This document shows, piece after piece, positions 21,622 to 33,241 of a stretch of 64,000 nt of DNA. The notes below the pieces were generated by a model that was not told the origin of the DNA, did no database searches, and was given only the letters and a program-made list of their open reading frames with translations. Position numbers and translations under genes: made by a program. Position 1 is the first letter of the stretch, and each line of letters starts with the position of its first letter. The DNA comes from Agaricus subrufescens (Eukaryota > Basidiomycota > Agaricomycetes > Agaricales > Agaricaceae): NCBI GenBank assembly GCA_029945375.1, contig CM057065.1, positions 62,001-126,000 on the forward strand. Direction: 5' to 3'.

Positions 21622-21670
21622 GTCATTCATGAGAGACAAAAGCGCGAAAGTACATTCTGGATGTTGATGG

Positions 21671-22053
21671 CATATGCAGTTTCGCTCTATGGACTACCAG
21701 GAAAATGCGGAGGTCCCCTACAAGCTCCTTTCCGCAGCCAGTCCACAGCGATCTTCCCCCGCATCCACATCAGTTCTTCAGCGTCGGCTTTTCTGAGCTT
21801 GTGCAGGCTCAGAAAGCTCAAAAAAGCGACTCAAAGCCGAGGACATGTTTTGTGCCTAGAGATGAAAAAAAAGCTGACCCGTGGGAAAACCAAAATGATC
21901 GAGGTGAACGATTGGTATTAGATGAGTGATGTAGGTAGCATTTCAGTTTTTCCATGTCATATACAGTTTCGTTCTCCGGACTACCAGGATAATGCGGAGT
22001 TCCCCTGCGTGCTCCTTTCCGCGTCAAGTCCACGGCGGACTTCTTCCACACAT
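21671..22053 (+). repeat. Direct repeat pair of about 95 bp
   Basis: The copies lie at about 21671-21765 and 21958-22053. Both begin CATAT(G/A)CAGTTTCG, share GGACTACCAGGA, AATGCGGAG, TCCCCT and GCTCCTTTCCGC, and continue into TCCAC(A/G)GCG. By eye they match at roughly three quarters of positions, so the duplication is not recent. The segment between them is unique. They may be remnants of a mobile element or of a duplicated exon. Confidence 0.55.
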
Positions 22054-23754
22054 CCGGCTTTGGTTCGCTTAGTTACTCGCTAGAAAGAAATTGACGGATC
22101 TCTCGCATACTGTTCTTCCATTGCTATCGCGGCCATGAGAAGCAAGATGTAAGTACCAGGGAGAAAGATAACGAGGCAGGTTATCTCCTGAGGCCCATTC
22201 TTCGTTACAGGGAAAAAACTACCATAAGTACCACTTTCGAATCAAATAGAAGGCAACTTTCGCTTCGGCTAACGGAGCAGGTTCGGTGTTGTTGTTCACG
22301 ACGAACTAGTTGGTGACGGATTAGAGCACATGAGCCATGACAAGAGTACTGCGCACTTAGAAGGACGTTTATGCGAACAAGGATAACGAAGTAATCCGTG
22401 ATTTCCGCGCAAAACTTGGAGTACGAGTCTTCCAAAATGGCAAACAAGTCATGCCGGCACAATCACTAGCAATGCTGATTCCGAAATATCAGGAGATAGT
22501 GTCAAGACGCAGCAGTACCTAAAGATACCTATAAATAACCATAGGTACATAACCCGTGTCGAGGGATCTCCCGCCGATCATTTGATGGTCTGTCGTTTAC
22601 GTCATGATCTCGGTCCGGTTTGGCTCACTGCTAGGCACTTCCTTTATCTTCGTCGGATTATCAGTGGTACGCACAGGCTGATATCAGTGGGTCGTATATT
22701 CCGAGCTATTCATATACGCGGACAAATGAAAAATTGTTCTTATGCATCCCGGATCCATCCGGCCCAAGGAACTTCCCCGCTCTCTCACTGGCCCAATCTC
22801 AAATAGCCCAGTTATTTTTTGTATTTCATCCTCGGCTAAAAACACGACCGCTTCACACGCTCAGCCCGAGGCGAAGGCTAAACAACAAAGCGTGTGAGTA
22901 ACAGGTACGATATAATCGTTCATTCGAAGTTTTACCCAATTGTTTGGACAGGGCCTAGACTGGATCCATGAGTCAGAAGATGTCTTCCTAGTGTCGATGC
23001 CGATCAAGGAGTCTTCTGCCGTTGACGAGGTCTGAACTCATCTCTCGTGTTAGTCATTGAATCGCAAGCTTCTTGTCTCGCTAGTGAGCAATACCGTAAT
23101 GCTGTTTGTCCTTTCATCCAAAGTCAGGGCAAAAACCGAGCATCTCTAGGCTGCTCTATCTCATCAAACTGGCATCCCTCACTCATCATGGAAGCCATTT
23201 CTTGGCCGATTTCAGAGCTGCACTCCATCAGGAGTTCAGGCTCGTGTGTCTTCACGAAATTTCAATGTATATCCAGAAGCAGGCGGCTACCGATGCCTTA
23301 CAATAGCTCGACTGCCTGCCGTGTTCAATGCTGAGATATCACGGCTATAATACAATTGCTGGGCGACCTAATGCTTCAGCGGTGGCGGGCCATTGTCTTG
23401 AAAGGGCGATAATACATAAGCGATGGCCTAGGCCCACTAATGGACTTGGTGCTGACGTCTATGTCGTCAGTTCGGAAAGTTCCTCAGATTCTTTTAGCCC
23501 GTCATCCGGCAATCTTGTGTTTCATGGAAAGCATCTTCCACTCAGCATACGGACTCAGACATACAGCCCCACGCGCGCCAGAAGCACCCTCTAATATCCA
23601 CTCTAACATCCGCCATTTCACGACATTGGTACTCTTTGAGGCAAGAAGCAGAAGTGTGAGAGCTCAACTCTACATTGATTGCAATGCGATTGATCATGGT
23701 AACGTAGGCCTCAGCTATAAAATACAGCAATGTATTCCATTGACTCACCAAACC
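22054..23754. other. Long spacer upstream of the first P450
   Basis: No gene I can support. Two isolated open pieces look protein-like, GLDWIHESEDVFLVSM at about 22953-23005 and HGSHFLADFRAALHQEF at about 23190-23240, but I could not splice them into one model. They may be remnants. The last 40 bp hold the P450 core promoter. Confidence 0.35.
23716..23723 (+). promoter_or_regulatory. TATA box of P450 gene 1
   Basis: TATAAAAT followed by ACAG, ending 31 bp before ATG 23755. The second P450 has TATAAAAT followed by ACAC at the same distance from its ATG, so the element is conserved between paralogues. Confidence 0.55.
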
Positions 23755-25792
23755 ATGATTGTCTTTTCGAGGTTGGATACCTTCGTTTTCGCCGCTATTG
23801 CGCTCGGTACATGGTATATCTACGGCTATATCAAAGAACGCAAGGAGAACCCGAACAACCTCCCACTCCCGCCAGGTCCGAAAGGCTTCCCCATTATTGG
23901 CAGCTTGTTCGTGTTTCCTAGGTACATGCCCTGGTTAACGTACGACAAGTGGTTCAAGAAATATGGTGAATCCGTTTCGTTTTCAATTTAAACTAGCGCC
24001 ATCTCTGACTTGTAAATAGGTGACATGATCTACTTCGAAGTTCTTGGGCATAAATTTCTTGTCCTCGGGAGTGCTGAACGGACTTATGACATATTTGAGC
24101 GTCGATCATCTAACTATTCCGACCGTCCTCGTTTGGTGATGCTGAATGAGATGTTTGTTAAGTTCTATCTTATGATACGTGCAGGCTTACTGAATCGTAA
24201 TTTTGTTCAGGTCAGGTTTGGATTACGTTTTCGCGTTCCAACCATACGGAACGTGGTGGAGGCGACAACGTCGCGCGTTTCACGACCACTTCCACCCCAA
24301 TATGGTTCAAAAATATCACCCAATCCACCTTGATACTTCGCGGTCATTCATTCGGCGACTACTAGAGTCTCCCGACAAATTCATGTGGCATATCAAATTG
24401 CAAGTCTTTTCATTCTTGAAGGAATTTCTCACCTGATGGTAGTCGATCAGCGCTTTTGCAGACAGCATCCTAAAGACCGTGTATGGCATGAGTGCCGAAG
24501 AAAACGAACCATACGTTGACCATGCGGAGACGGCCCTTGCAGGCATTGCTGCAACTGGTCATCCAGGTGCTTTTCTAGTAGACCTCTTTCCTGCCCTGAA
24601 GATATTCCCGAAGTGGTTCCCCGGAGCCGGATGGAAGAAGAAAGCTAACATGTGGCGCTACGTCAACTCAATCGTCGCTAACCGCCTCTGGAATTCGGTA
24701 AAGGAGCAAATGGTATGACCTCGCCTTTGCCTGATCATTATTGGAGCATTGACAACAGAAACAGGAAGCGGGGACGGCCAAACCTTGCATGGCTACAGCA
24801 GTAATGGAAAACATGCCTGATGATGGTAGTGCAGAGAGCAAGGAGGAAGAAATCGTACGACGGAACGCATGTGCCATTGGATTTATTGGTAAGCTTCTGT
24901 CATACAGCTCATTTCTTGTTAATGCTCACAACTATCTACAGCTGGTGCCGATACGGTGAGATCAAGAGTGTTTTCGTGTGGAGTTTGCTGAGCATCTCTA
25001 CTAGACTGTTTCAACAGTGACATCGTTCTTCATGGCTATGGCCCTCTACCCGGAGGCCCAAAAGAAGGCACAAGCCGAACTTGACCGTGTTCTTGGTGGC
25101 CGCCTACCTGAATTTAATGATAGACCACACCTTCCATACATTGAGGCAATGATTAAGGAGTCGGAACGATGGCAGCCAGTCACACCACTTGGTACGTATT
25201 CTTTTGGTGCCAGAGCGCAAAGCTATTCAATTCTTAAATTTCATAGCCGTCACGCATATGAGTTCTAATGCGGACGAATACAACGGATATTACATCCCGA
25301 AGGGTACCAACGTTGTTGGGAATGCATGGTAGGCGAATCTACAGCTCACTAGACTGGAGGCCATATTCCTGATCAACCCCTAGGTCCATTCTTCATGATC
25401 CCGAGGTTTACAAAGATCCTCTCATTTACAACCCGGACCGCTTCCTGAAGGATGGTAAGATCGATCCATCTGTTCGGGATCCCGGCATTGCATCATTTGG
25501 ATTTGGGAGAAGGGTTTGTCCCGGGCGGTTCTTCAGTGATGCTGGGTTGTTCTCGACGATCGCCCACGTTTTGACAGTATATGATATCAAACCGGACATA
25601 GATGCGAATGGAAATGAAGTGAAGATTAGTCCGGACATGACAGATGGCCTGCTCTCGTGAGTTTACATCATGATCCCAACTCTTATAAATCAGCTGATTC
25701 CTGGTAGGTATCCCAAAGCGTTTAAGTGCAGGATCACGCCTCGGTCAAGAGAAGCAGAAAAACTGATCCAAAATTCTTCCTTGATGACCTAA
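23755..25792 (+). CDS. Cytochrome P450 monooxygenase, copy 1
   Basis: Ten exons: 23755-23965, 24020-24152, 24211-24399, 24451-24712, 24765-24888, 24942-24955, 25005-25191, 25247-25328, 25384-25656 and 25708-25792. The product has an N-terminal membrane anchor ([17 protein letters not shown]), the Pro-rich hinge [14 protein letters not shown], helix [15 protein letters not shown]-helix GADTTVSTV, ExxR as KESER, and the heme loop [13 protein letters not shown] with the Cys ligand. The layout is a microsomal class II P450 needing a reductase. Exon 6 is only 14 nt and covers the oxygen-binding motif. The intron after exon 3 has a GC donor (GCAAGT) where the paralogue has GTAAGT. Substrate unknown; similar fungal P450s are often labelled O-methylsterigmatocystin oxidoreductase-like, which is not evidence of that reaction. 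It is the upstream member of a tandem pair and appears intact. Confidence 0.85.
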
Positions 25793-27248
25793 AGCTCGCC
25801 TACACATATTGTGATACTCGGATTCCACCAAAGCATACTTGTATATAGTGTTGATATACTCTTGGGGTCGTTGCCAGTACTTGATCATGAGTTGCAGATC
25901 TGCTTTTCTTCATTTTTCCCGCAGGTATCTAACGTTGGAAGTTGTAGCTATTTTATGTATAAAAGTTCTCGATATTAGGTTACAAACCATTGTATCTTCC
26001 TAGCTTCATGAATAGCACAAGTTACACTTGATTAATGCTGTTTGAGGAACAATGATTGTAAGGGCGAAGTACCCTGATAATTGTTAATAACGCTCCGTAC
26101 CAGGGAGAGATCTTGAGCTGCTAGAATGTACATGAACATCATTGTTGGCGCATACAAATAAACTGCAGTCTAAGGAAGAAGTTTGGGATCCTCAGCGGCA
26201 TTGTAAAGCTTAATACCACAGTTTTGGACATTAATTGATCATATATCACACGATCCTATCACTGCCCTTGATGGTAATAGTTTTTCCTTGCTGTTGGGCG
26301 GTCTCAGTTGGTGAAACAGGGTTTATATCTTTGTGGATTGGGCTACAACCAGACTGGCACTAGCATAAAGCTAAAATACCAGACGTTCGGGGGATGAATA
26401 ATAACAGTGGGTACCGAGAGGACAAGCCGATCTGATATTTCTGATGAGTGAAAATCGTACCTTGCCAAGTGGTAGTGTGAGACGAAAGACAGTGCTAGGC
26501 CCAGTCAGTATTGAGCCCCAACCAAAGGTTTAATATTTTGATGTTGCCGAAACAATTGGAATTATCAATTGATCTGTTCAGACTTGTATTACTTAAGAGA
26601 GGCCACAGACTTGAATGATAGGCTTTTTAAGAATAGATGGAGAAGAATGTGGGGAAGTCGGTAATGCATTCAACCAGGAACTTTTCGAAGGCTTGGAGGG
26701 AAGTATGATGTCCTCTGAGTAGGATGAGGGTCAGAAGACAGCTTAAATGGACAGAGGTTGATTGACCCTCAAGGCCGGGTAGCTTCAGTAATGAGAAATC
26801 CCGGAAGGCAACGTTAAGGGATATGTCAAGCCTGTTGCATTGAGATTGGCGAGTTTCCGGGTGATAAATTGACACTTTGGGGGTGGCTCCAAGTGCTTGA
26901 CAGAATTTTCCTAGCGCAACGGTTTATAATGAGCAGCAGAATTGTAAATCGTGTAGTGAAAAAAAAAAATAAGTGAATCTACTCTCAGTCACGAATCGGA
27001 CAGTCAAAATTCTCAATGGATGTACCAATCAGGGAAGCCCTGAACGTGAGAATCTATTTCGATTTTGCAGTGGGAAGCTTGAAGACCAAATGAACGAAAC
27101 ACTGACGGAACATCTGAATAGCCGTTCGCACGGTCTGTTCATTTAACTTTGGCTAGATGGTGGACGTGTGAAGCAATTCCGAGGATGGTTGTGGGATCGA
27201 CCCAACACATATAAAATACACCAGAGCACCCCGCTGATCCATCGGACC
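25793..27248. other. Spacer between the tandem P450 genes
   Basis: About 1.4 kb with no supported exon. A run of A lies near 26958-26968. The last 40 bp contain the TATA box of copy 2. Confidence 0.4.
27210..27217 (+). promoter_or_regulatory. TATA box of P450 gene 2
   Basis: TATAAAAT, ending 31 bp before ATG 27249, the same spacing and flanking sequence (TATAAAATACA) as copy 1. Confidence 0.55.
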
Positions 27249-29301
27249 ATGTTATCCATTTCGAAAGCTGATACGCTCGTCCTTGTTGGTATCGTCCTCA
27301 TCACATGGTATCTTCACAGATATATACAAGCACGTAAAGAGAACCCCAATAGCCTTCCACTTCCGCCGGGCCCAAAAGGCTACCCAATTATTGGTAGTTT
27401 CTTTATGTTCCCCAGATACAAACCTTGGTTAGAATATGATCGGTGGTCCAAGATATACGGTGAATCTGTACTGTTCTCAATTCAAGCCACCTGTTGTCTC
27501 ACAAGCTATACTAGGTGATATGATCTACTTCAAAGTTTTTGGCTATGGTTTTCTTATTCTTGGGACCCTTGAACGGTCATTCGACATCTTTGAGCGCCGG
27601 TCATCTAACTATTCTGACCGTCCTCGTTTGGTAATGATCAACGAAATGTTCGTAAAATTCCTTTGTAGGGTATGTAGCACATTACTGATCGGGACCTGTT
27701 TAGGATGGGTTCGGATTACATGTTCTCATTGTTACCATACGGGGCAGGGTGGAGGCAACGCCGTCGCAGTTTTCATGATCACTTCCATCCAAATGTGATC
27801 CATATGTATCATCCGATCCACCTCGAAAGTTCCCGCACATTTATTCGCAGACTGCTGGGATCCCCGGAGAAGTTCAGATACCACATTCGATAGTAAGTCC
27901 TTTCATTCATGCTTTGGCAAAGCTTCATCTAGTGACATCACTTAAACAGTGCTTTTGCGGATGTTATCTTGAAGGCCGTGTATGGTGTGGATGTACAACA
28001 AAACGAATCATATGTTGAACATGTCGAAACTCTGCTTTCGGCGATATCTTTAGCTGGCAATGTAGGCGCGTTCCTCGTAGACATATTTCCTATCATGAAG
28101 ATGATTCCGGAATGGTTTCCTGGAGCTGGATGGAAACGGAAGGCGAGTCTGTGGCGGTCTATCAACTCAATTATTGTCAACAGTCTTTGGGATTCGGTGA
28201 AAGAACAAGTGGTAGAACTTGTTTCCTCTTCTCGCTATCCGGCAGTGATTGACAACACAACACGAACAGAATGCAGGGACTGCCCAGCCTTGTGTGGCCG
28301 CGGCCATGATACAAGATATGTCTAATGATGGAAGTCCGGAGAGCAAAGAGGAAGAGCTTGTACAACGGGACACATGCGCTGTTGGGTTTGCTGGAAAGTC
28401 TTTGTCATACAGCTCAGTTCTTGGTATATTGCTTACAATTCTCTACAGCTGGTTCTGATACGGTAAAAACAAGAATGTTTACTCCTATGTAGCTTTCTGA
28501 GCACCTCTGCTAGACCGTTTCGACAGTTTCATCATTCTTCATGGCTATGGCCCTCTATCCAGAGGTTCAAAAGAAGGCACAGGCTGAACTCGACCATGTC
28601 CTTGATGGCCGACTTCCCGAATTCAATGACAGACCCAATCTTCCGTACATCAATGCGATGTTAAAAGAGTCGGCACGATGGCAGCCAGTTGCACCTCTGG
28701 GTACGTATTTATTCAGTGCCAGGGCACGAAATCATTCAATCACCAAATTCTCTAGCCATCACACATATGAATTCTGATGCGGATGAATATAACGGATATT
28801 ACATCCCAAAGGGTACTTATGTGATTGGAAATGCATGGTAAGTTCTTCAACATTCCACCCACCTCTCAACTCATACCCATTGCTGATCGTCAGGTCCATT
28901 CTTCACGATCCGAAGGTTTATAAAGACCCCTTTGTCTACAACCCCGAGCGCTTCCTCAAGGATGGCGAGCTTGATCCATCTGTTCAAGATCCAACACTAG
29001 CGTCATTTGGATTTGGAAGAAGGGCCTGTCCTGGGCGATATTTCAGCGACGCCTCTTTATTCTGCATTGTGGCGCACGTTTTGACTGTGTTTGATATCAA
29101 ACCAAGCTTGGATGAGAATGGGAATGAGATAGAAATCATCCCGAACATGACAGATGGCCTGCTCTCGTAAGTTCAGGGACATTTGCTATCCTTCTAAATT
29201 CACTAGTTTGCGGTAGATACCCAGAAGCATTTGAGTGTAGGATCACGCCTCGGTCGTCAGAAGCAGAACAACTGATTCAAAATACTTCCTTGATGACTTA
29301 A
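27249..29301 (+). pseudogene. Cytochrome P450 monooxygenase, copy 2, with a broken splice donor
   Basis: Tandem paralogue of the P450 at 23755 with the same ten-exon layout and high similarity throughout. It has the anchor [31 protein letters not shown], helix C WRQRRRSFHDHF, I-helix GSDTTVSTV, ExxR as KESAR, and heme loop FGFGRRACPGRYF. The open frame is sound in every exon. However, the donor of the intron just before the 14-nt I-helix exon reads GGAAAGT at about 28393 where copy 1 has GGTAAGC, so GT has become GA. Retaining that intron brings a stop at 28456-28458 and would remove the I-helix and heme domain. I therefore mark it as a probable young pseudogene. A sequencing error, or use of a rare non-canonical site, would make it a functional gene. 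All other splice sites look normal. Confidence 0.75.
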
Positions 29302-29592
29302 AGCTGACGCACATTAAATCACGAGTCTTCGATGCAATGTAAGGTAGTGTTTTGTATCTCTATGTATTGTTGAAAAATATAACTCAGGATTGATTGATGT
29401 CTCTATGTTTTCCTTTCTTGTATCTGAACGTATGTGTCTTTCTAATCAAGTTTTTACACGACCCTATTCCCTAATTTCGCCAATTGCTGGCATAACTATA
29501 GTTCATGTGTCTACGGTTGCATAGAATCAAAATACTCTAGCGATTTGAAAGTAAAGCAGTAGATGCAATGCGCTACCTTGTTTGACATTTCT

Positions 29593-31731
29593 TTATACAT
29601 CACGCAAATCCATCAATGAAACTTGTATTTGCATTGCCTATAGAAATGCATGTTGACAATGAATTTACAAAAGGGGAGGATAATGCTTACTATTTGCTTA
29701 CTTCCATAGCGTGCTTGCAGCAGGCCGCCGCCGGCATACCATAACTATATACTCACTTGAGATACTTGGTGCTGAAAGGTTAAGACACCATACTCACTGC
29801 GGGATGTCCGCTTGGTCTACATACTCTAATCAATTCCCCCTCCTTATCTAAACCCCAAAAACGCCCAGCTCTTTCAGCAATTTCGTTTCCAAAAATTTTG
29901 ATAACTTCATCATGTACAGGACAATATCCAGTCCTATAAATGACACATTCAGCAGCTGGCGAGATCTTGATTGGATAACGTACGCGAAAATGACAGCATC
30001 AGCTGGAATTTCTGAGCCATCAGAGAGGACGATAGATTCCTCCTTGAAACCGACTACTTCGACCCCATTTCGGACATCGACCCGTCCAGAGATTACCAAG
30101 TTCGATAGTCCAACATCAACGACTATTCATATTTGTCATGCGAATATAACCTGGACAATGTTGAACTTACTGAAACCTATCATCAGTTAACCCTGGGTCA
30201 GTTGATTGGGCGTATACGATCGGAATATTGACACACCTCCAAATTTGTCTAGAACTTGGAAAAGAAGGCCCTCCCCGTTTTCACCAGTGTCCACAATCAT
30301 CCCCTTCTCCCGAAGTCCCTGATACATTGCACCAAACCGTCCAGACTCCCCGCCTCCTCCAGCTTTCGTTATCCTACAATACTTCCTCACAAGCTTGATT
30401 GGCATCGAATAGTACTTAAAGTCGGCCACCTCGACGGGAACAGACCCATCGTCGGGCCAGCTACGATTAAAAAGTTCCCGATTTACCTCTATTGGGACAA
30501 GCGAAGTTTTGGACCTTTGAACCATGGTAATACTGTCGGCCGATGTAGACAGATCGATGCAAATATCTCCAGCCGTGTTCCCAGCGCCAACAACTACAAC
30601 GTTTTTCCCAGAGAAACGGGAAGGGAATCCGTATTCACATCCATGGATTACATCACCCTTGAAAACGGCACGGTTTTCGACTTTGGGAATAAATGGCCTC
30701 CCGATTGTGCCTATGCAGCAGACAATGTGGGCAGGACGAAGGGTGATATGCTGACCCGCACGGTCTACCACAATCTTCCAACGTTTCATGCCTTCATCGA
30801 ACGCCGGTTGAGAATCCTCGGCAGGTTTTGTGCTCGTCCAGACGACGAGATCTTGGAAGTCAACATACGATTCAATCCAGTTTGCTATCTTATCTTTGGG
30901 AGTATAAAGCGGCCAGTTGCTAGGATAAGGTTGGTATGGGACTAGCAATATCAGCATTTTTTGTGTGCCACCAACCTGAGCAATGCTTACATTGGTCGTG
31001 CATCCGAGGGGTATGCAAAACCAAAGAGTTGTATCTTTTCCGCCAAGCGTCACCGAGACGGGGCTGGGCATCGATAACCAGTGCGCGTATATTCATTTGC
31101 TTGAGGCGGGCTGCCACTATCACGCCAGTTTGACTACCGCCAACTGTTTACATGTTATATCGTGAAATAGAGAAGGAAATTCGAACAATATAGACCTACT
31201 GATTAGCACCTGAGGGTCATCCTCTATAGCCTTCCGCCGACAGGCTGACACCGTCGACCACGGTATCATATGGTCACCATAAACACCCATTTCACGCCCC
31301 AACTCTTCGTGACCTTTGATGTCTCGAGCAGCCATGTAAACCGTGAGAGCCCTCCAGACCCCGTCTTCATCTTGAATGAGTCGGAAATAGCCTTGACCCC
31401 ATTGAATCGCTGTTTCGAAGAGAAAGCCGGACAAGATGCCCTCTTGCTGTGGACCAACCACCCCGCGCTCAGGTGAGAGATGTGGGCGGGTGTCGAGTTC
31501 AAAGTTGGAGAGTGACCTGTGGGGAAGTCGCTCGGAAATGTGATTGAAGATTTCGTCTTTGCCTTGGAATGTTCTGTTATCCCAACAAAAGATCATGCTT
31601 TCACGCAGCCATCCGTCAGGTTGGAAGCAGGCTGTGACCGTTTGAGCATCCTTTTCCCGGAACGCCTTCTCGAAATTCAAGAGCCAGGCTTGAGCAACTA
31701 CCTGGGAATCAAATGGTAAGTGTCCCATCAT
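29593..31731 (-). CDS. Flavin-containing monooxygenase with NTF2/SnoaL-like N-terminus, copy 1
   Basis: ATG 31731 (MMGHLPFDSQ) begins an exon of about 180 residues that resembles an NTF2/SnoaL-type cone fold: ACFQPDGWLRESMIFCWDNR, then GILSGFLFETAIQWGQGYFR. After a GTAGGT intron the FMO part follows: FAD-binding IIGGSQTGVIVAARL, the FMO signature FKGDVIHGCEY (FxGxxxHxxxY), NADPH-binding VVVVGAGNTAGD, and the ATGY motif (ATGYCP) rebuilt across an intron. The C-terminal exons give LWYAGGGLLQARYGSKQ and a stop at 29593-29595. FMOs oxygenate soft nucleophiles or ketones using FAD and NADPH. It is convergent with P450 copy 2 and in tandem with FMO copy 2. Its upstream region shares a block with copy 2 (about 31764-31795). 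It appears intact; substrate unknown. Confidence 0.82.
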
Positions 31732-33241
31732 AGTAGCCTTGGTGAGCGGACAATTTTCAAGGAGGTCAGGACGGAGGGTAAGTCTGGCGTTTATGACCCC
31801 TGAGAACCTGTGGACTTCACAAGTTCTTGGGTTCTTCGTTAGGCCCCGGATAAGAAGACATAAATTTCCATCGATTCTGCATGATTACGCACTGCAAATT
31901 GGACAAAGAACCTCTCATGCTCGTGCATTTCGGATATTCTGTTGAGTGCGGCCCGTCGAGAAGCCCTCGATGTAAAGCAAATGACGTAAAAGTTATAAAA
32001 GGACATGAGAAACAGCCTCACAGTAGTTTAACACATTGGCCTGCTTGTTGCCTCCTCTGCAGCGCTACTGGGCCATCGGCGACCCATTAAATTGTTTATG
32101 TCATTGCCATAAAAATGTGGTAGCCTGTAGCGAGAAATCATCTGGTTGAGACCAGGGTCCGATGGAGTTGGTCGCGAGACTCGTCGGAATTACTGACTAA
32201 ATAAGGTCTCGTCTGTGGTTGTGGGGAATGATATGAGGAATTTGACCGGAAGAGAAGATCAAGTACGCCTGAGAGGTTGAGGGTGGGAGATCCAGGGGAG
32301 ATCAGTGTGGGAAACGCAGTCGGACAGCCCTGCGCGTGCCGGCCTCGATTCGCCTAAGTAGTTAGCCTTCTACTTGAAGTTCGTTCGTTATTTAGGAAGC
32401 AGGAGAAAACAGAGTAAACGCTAAACAAGTGGCAAGGAAGATAGAGCGATACGTAACCGTAGAGAATTCAAGGTTGTAAACACGAACACACATACACGGC
32501 CCCAGAAATTGATAAACAGAAAGGCGTGTGTACAAACCAACAACGTTCAATACAGTGGAGAGTGAACACAGCAAAATACATGTGTTAATGTTGATTTCGA
32601 GTAGAGACTCCGAAGATGACAAGGACAACTTGAAATGTTACGCCCGTACCTCTCCTGTCTTTGGACAAAGATGCACAAGTGATAACGTACCCCCAGATTA
32701 TGCAACTGAATGATTCTGCTGATCCCCCGGACCATGTTATTCTTCCCGAAGGCAGGAATACCCATTCTCGCAGGTATCACCCTCGGTCAAAATTTCTAAT
32801 ATTTGATAGATACCCCGAGGAATCTGTGTGGAGTTCACCGTTATTAGTCAGTTCTCAGAAGAGGAGGAGCGGTTGATCTGAACAATTACTAAAATGTATA
32901 TATTAGGTTTATGGCTAGTACCTAGGTTGTTGAACAACCTTCGTTTGCCCTACTGGTGCTCGAAATTTTACGTTTGCTCGTGTATTTGTGGCCTCAGGCT
33001 TACTGTGAGGTATTACATCCTCATAGATTATTTGAGAATTACTGGACTTGAACTTAATTCATGCGGTCGGAATAAGTTTATATAGTATTGTGGTGGTGAT
33101 AGTGGGCATTAAAGCGAGTGAGAGATATCGAGCTATGAAAAAGTACAGGAATATCACGGGTGACCCGTACATCAGAATTTGAGAACGGTCAGCATTCAAT
33201 AGCAGTGTGCACCTCGATGTAATACATGCTCTGGCATTTCT
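31732..33241. other. Spacer between the tandem FMO genes
   Basis: Contains the FMO copy 1 promoter block at about 31764-31795. Near 32811-32880 a segment after TTTGATAG (reading YPEES, then AGAAGAGGAGGAGCGGTTGA) weakly resembles the last exon of the P450s here, but it is too decayed to call. Confidence 0.35.

Noticed and set aside
22953..23306. Protein-like pieces GLDWIHESEDVFLVSM and HGSHFLADFRAALHQEF
   Set aside because: I could not join them with consistent phases or find a start, and no family is recognised.
32700..32890. Possible fourth P450 remnant (YPEES after TTTGATAG, then AGAAGAGGAGGAG)
   Set aside because: Only the last-exon tail weakly resembles the local P450s and it needs frame changes. 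A nucleotide alignment with 25708-25792 and 29217-29301 would settle it.
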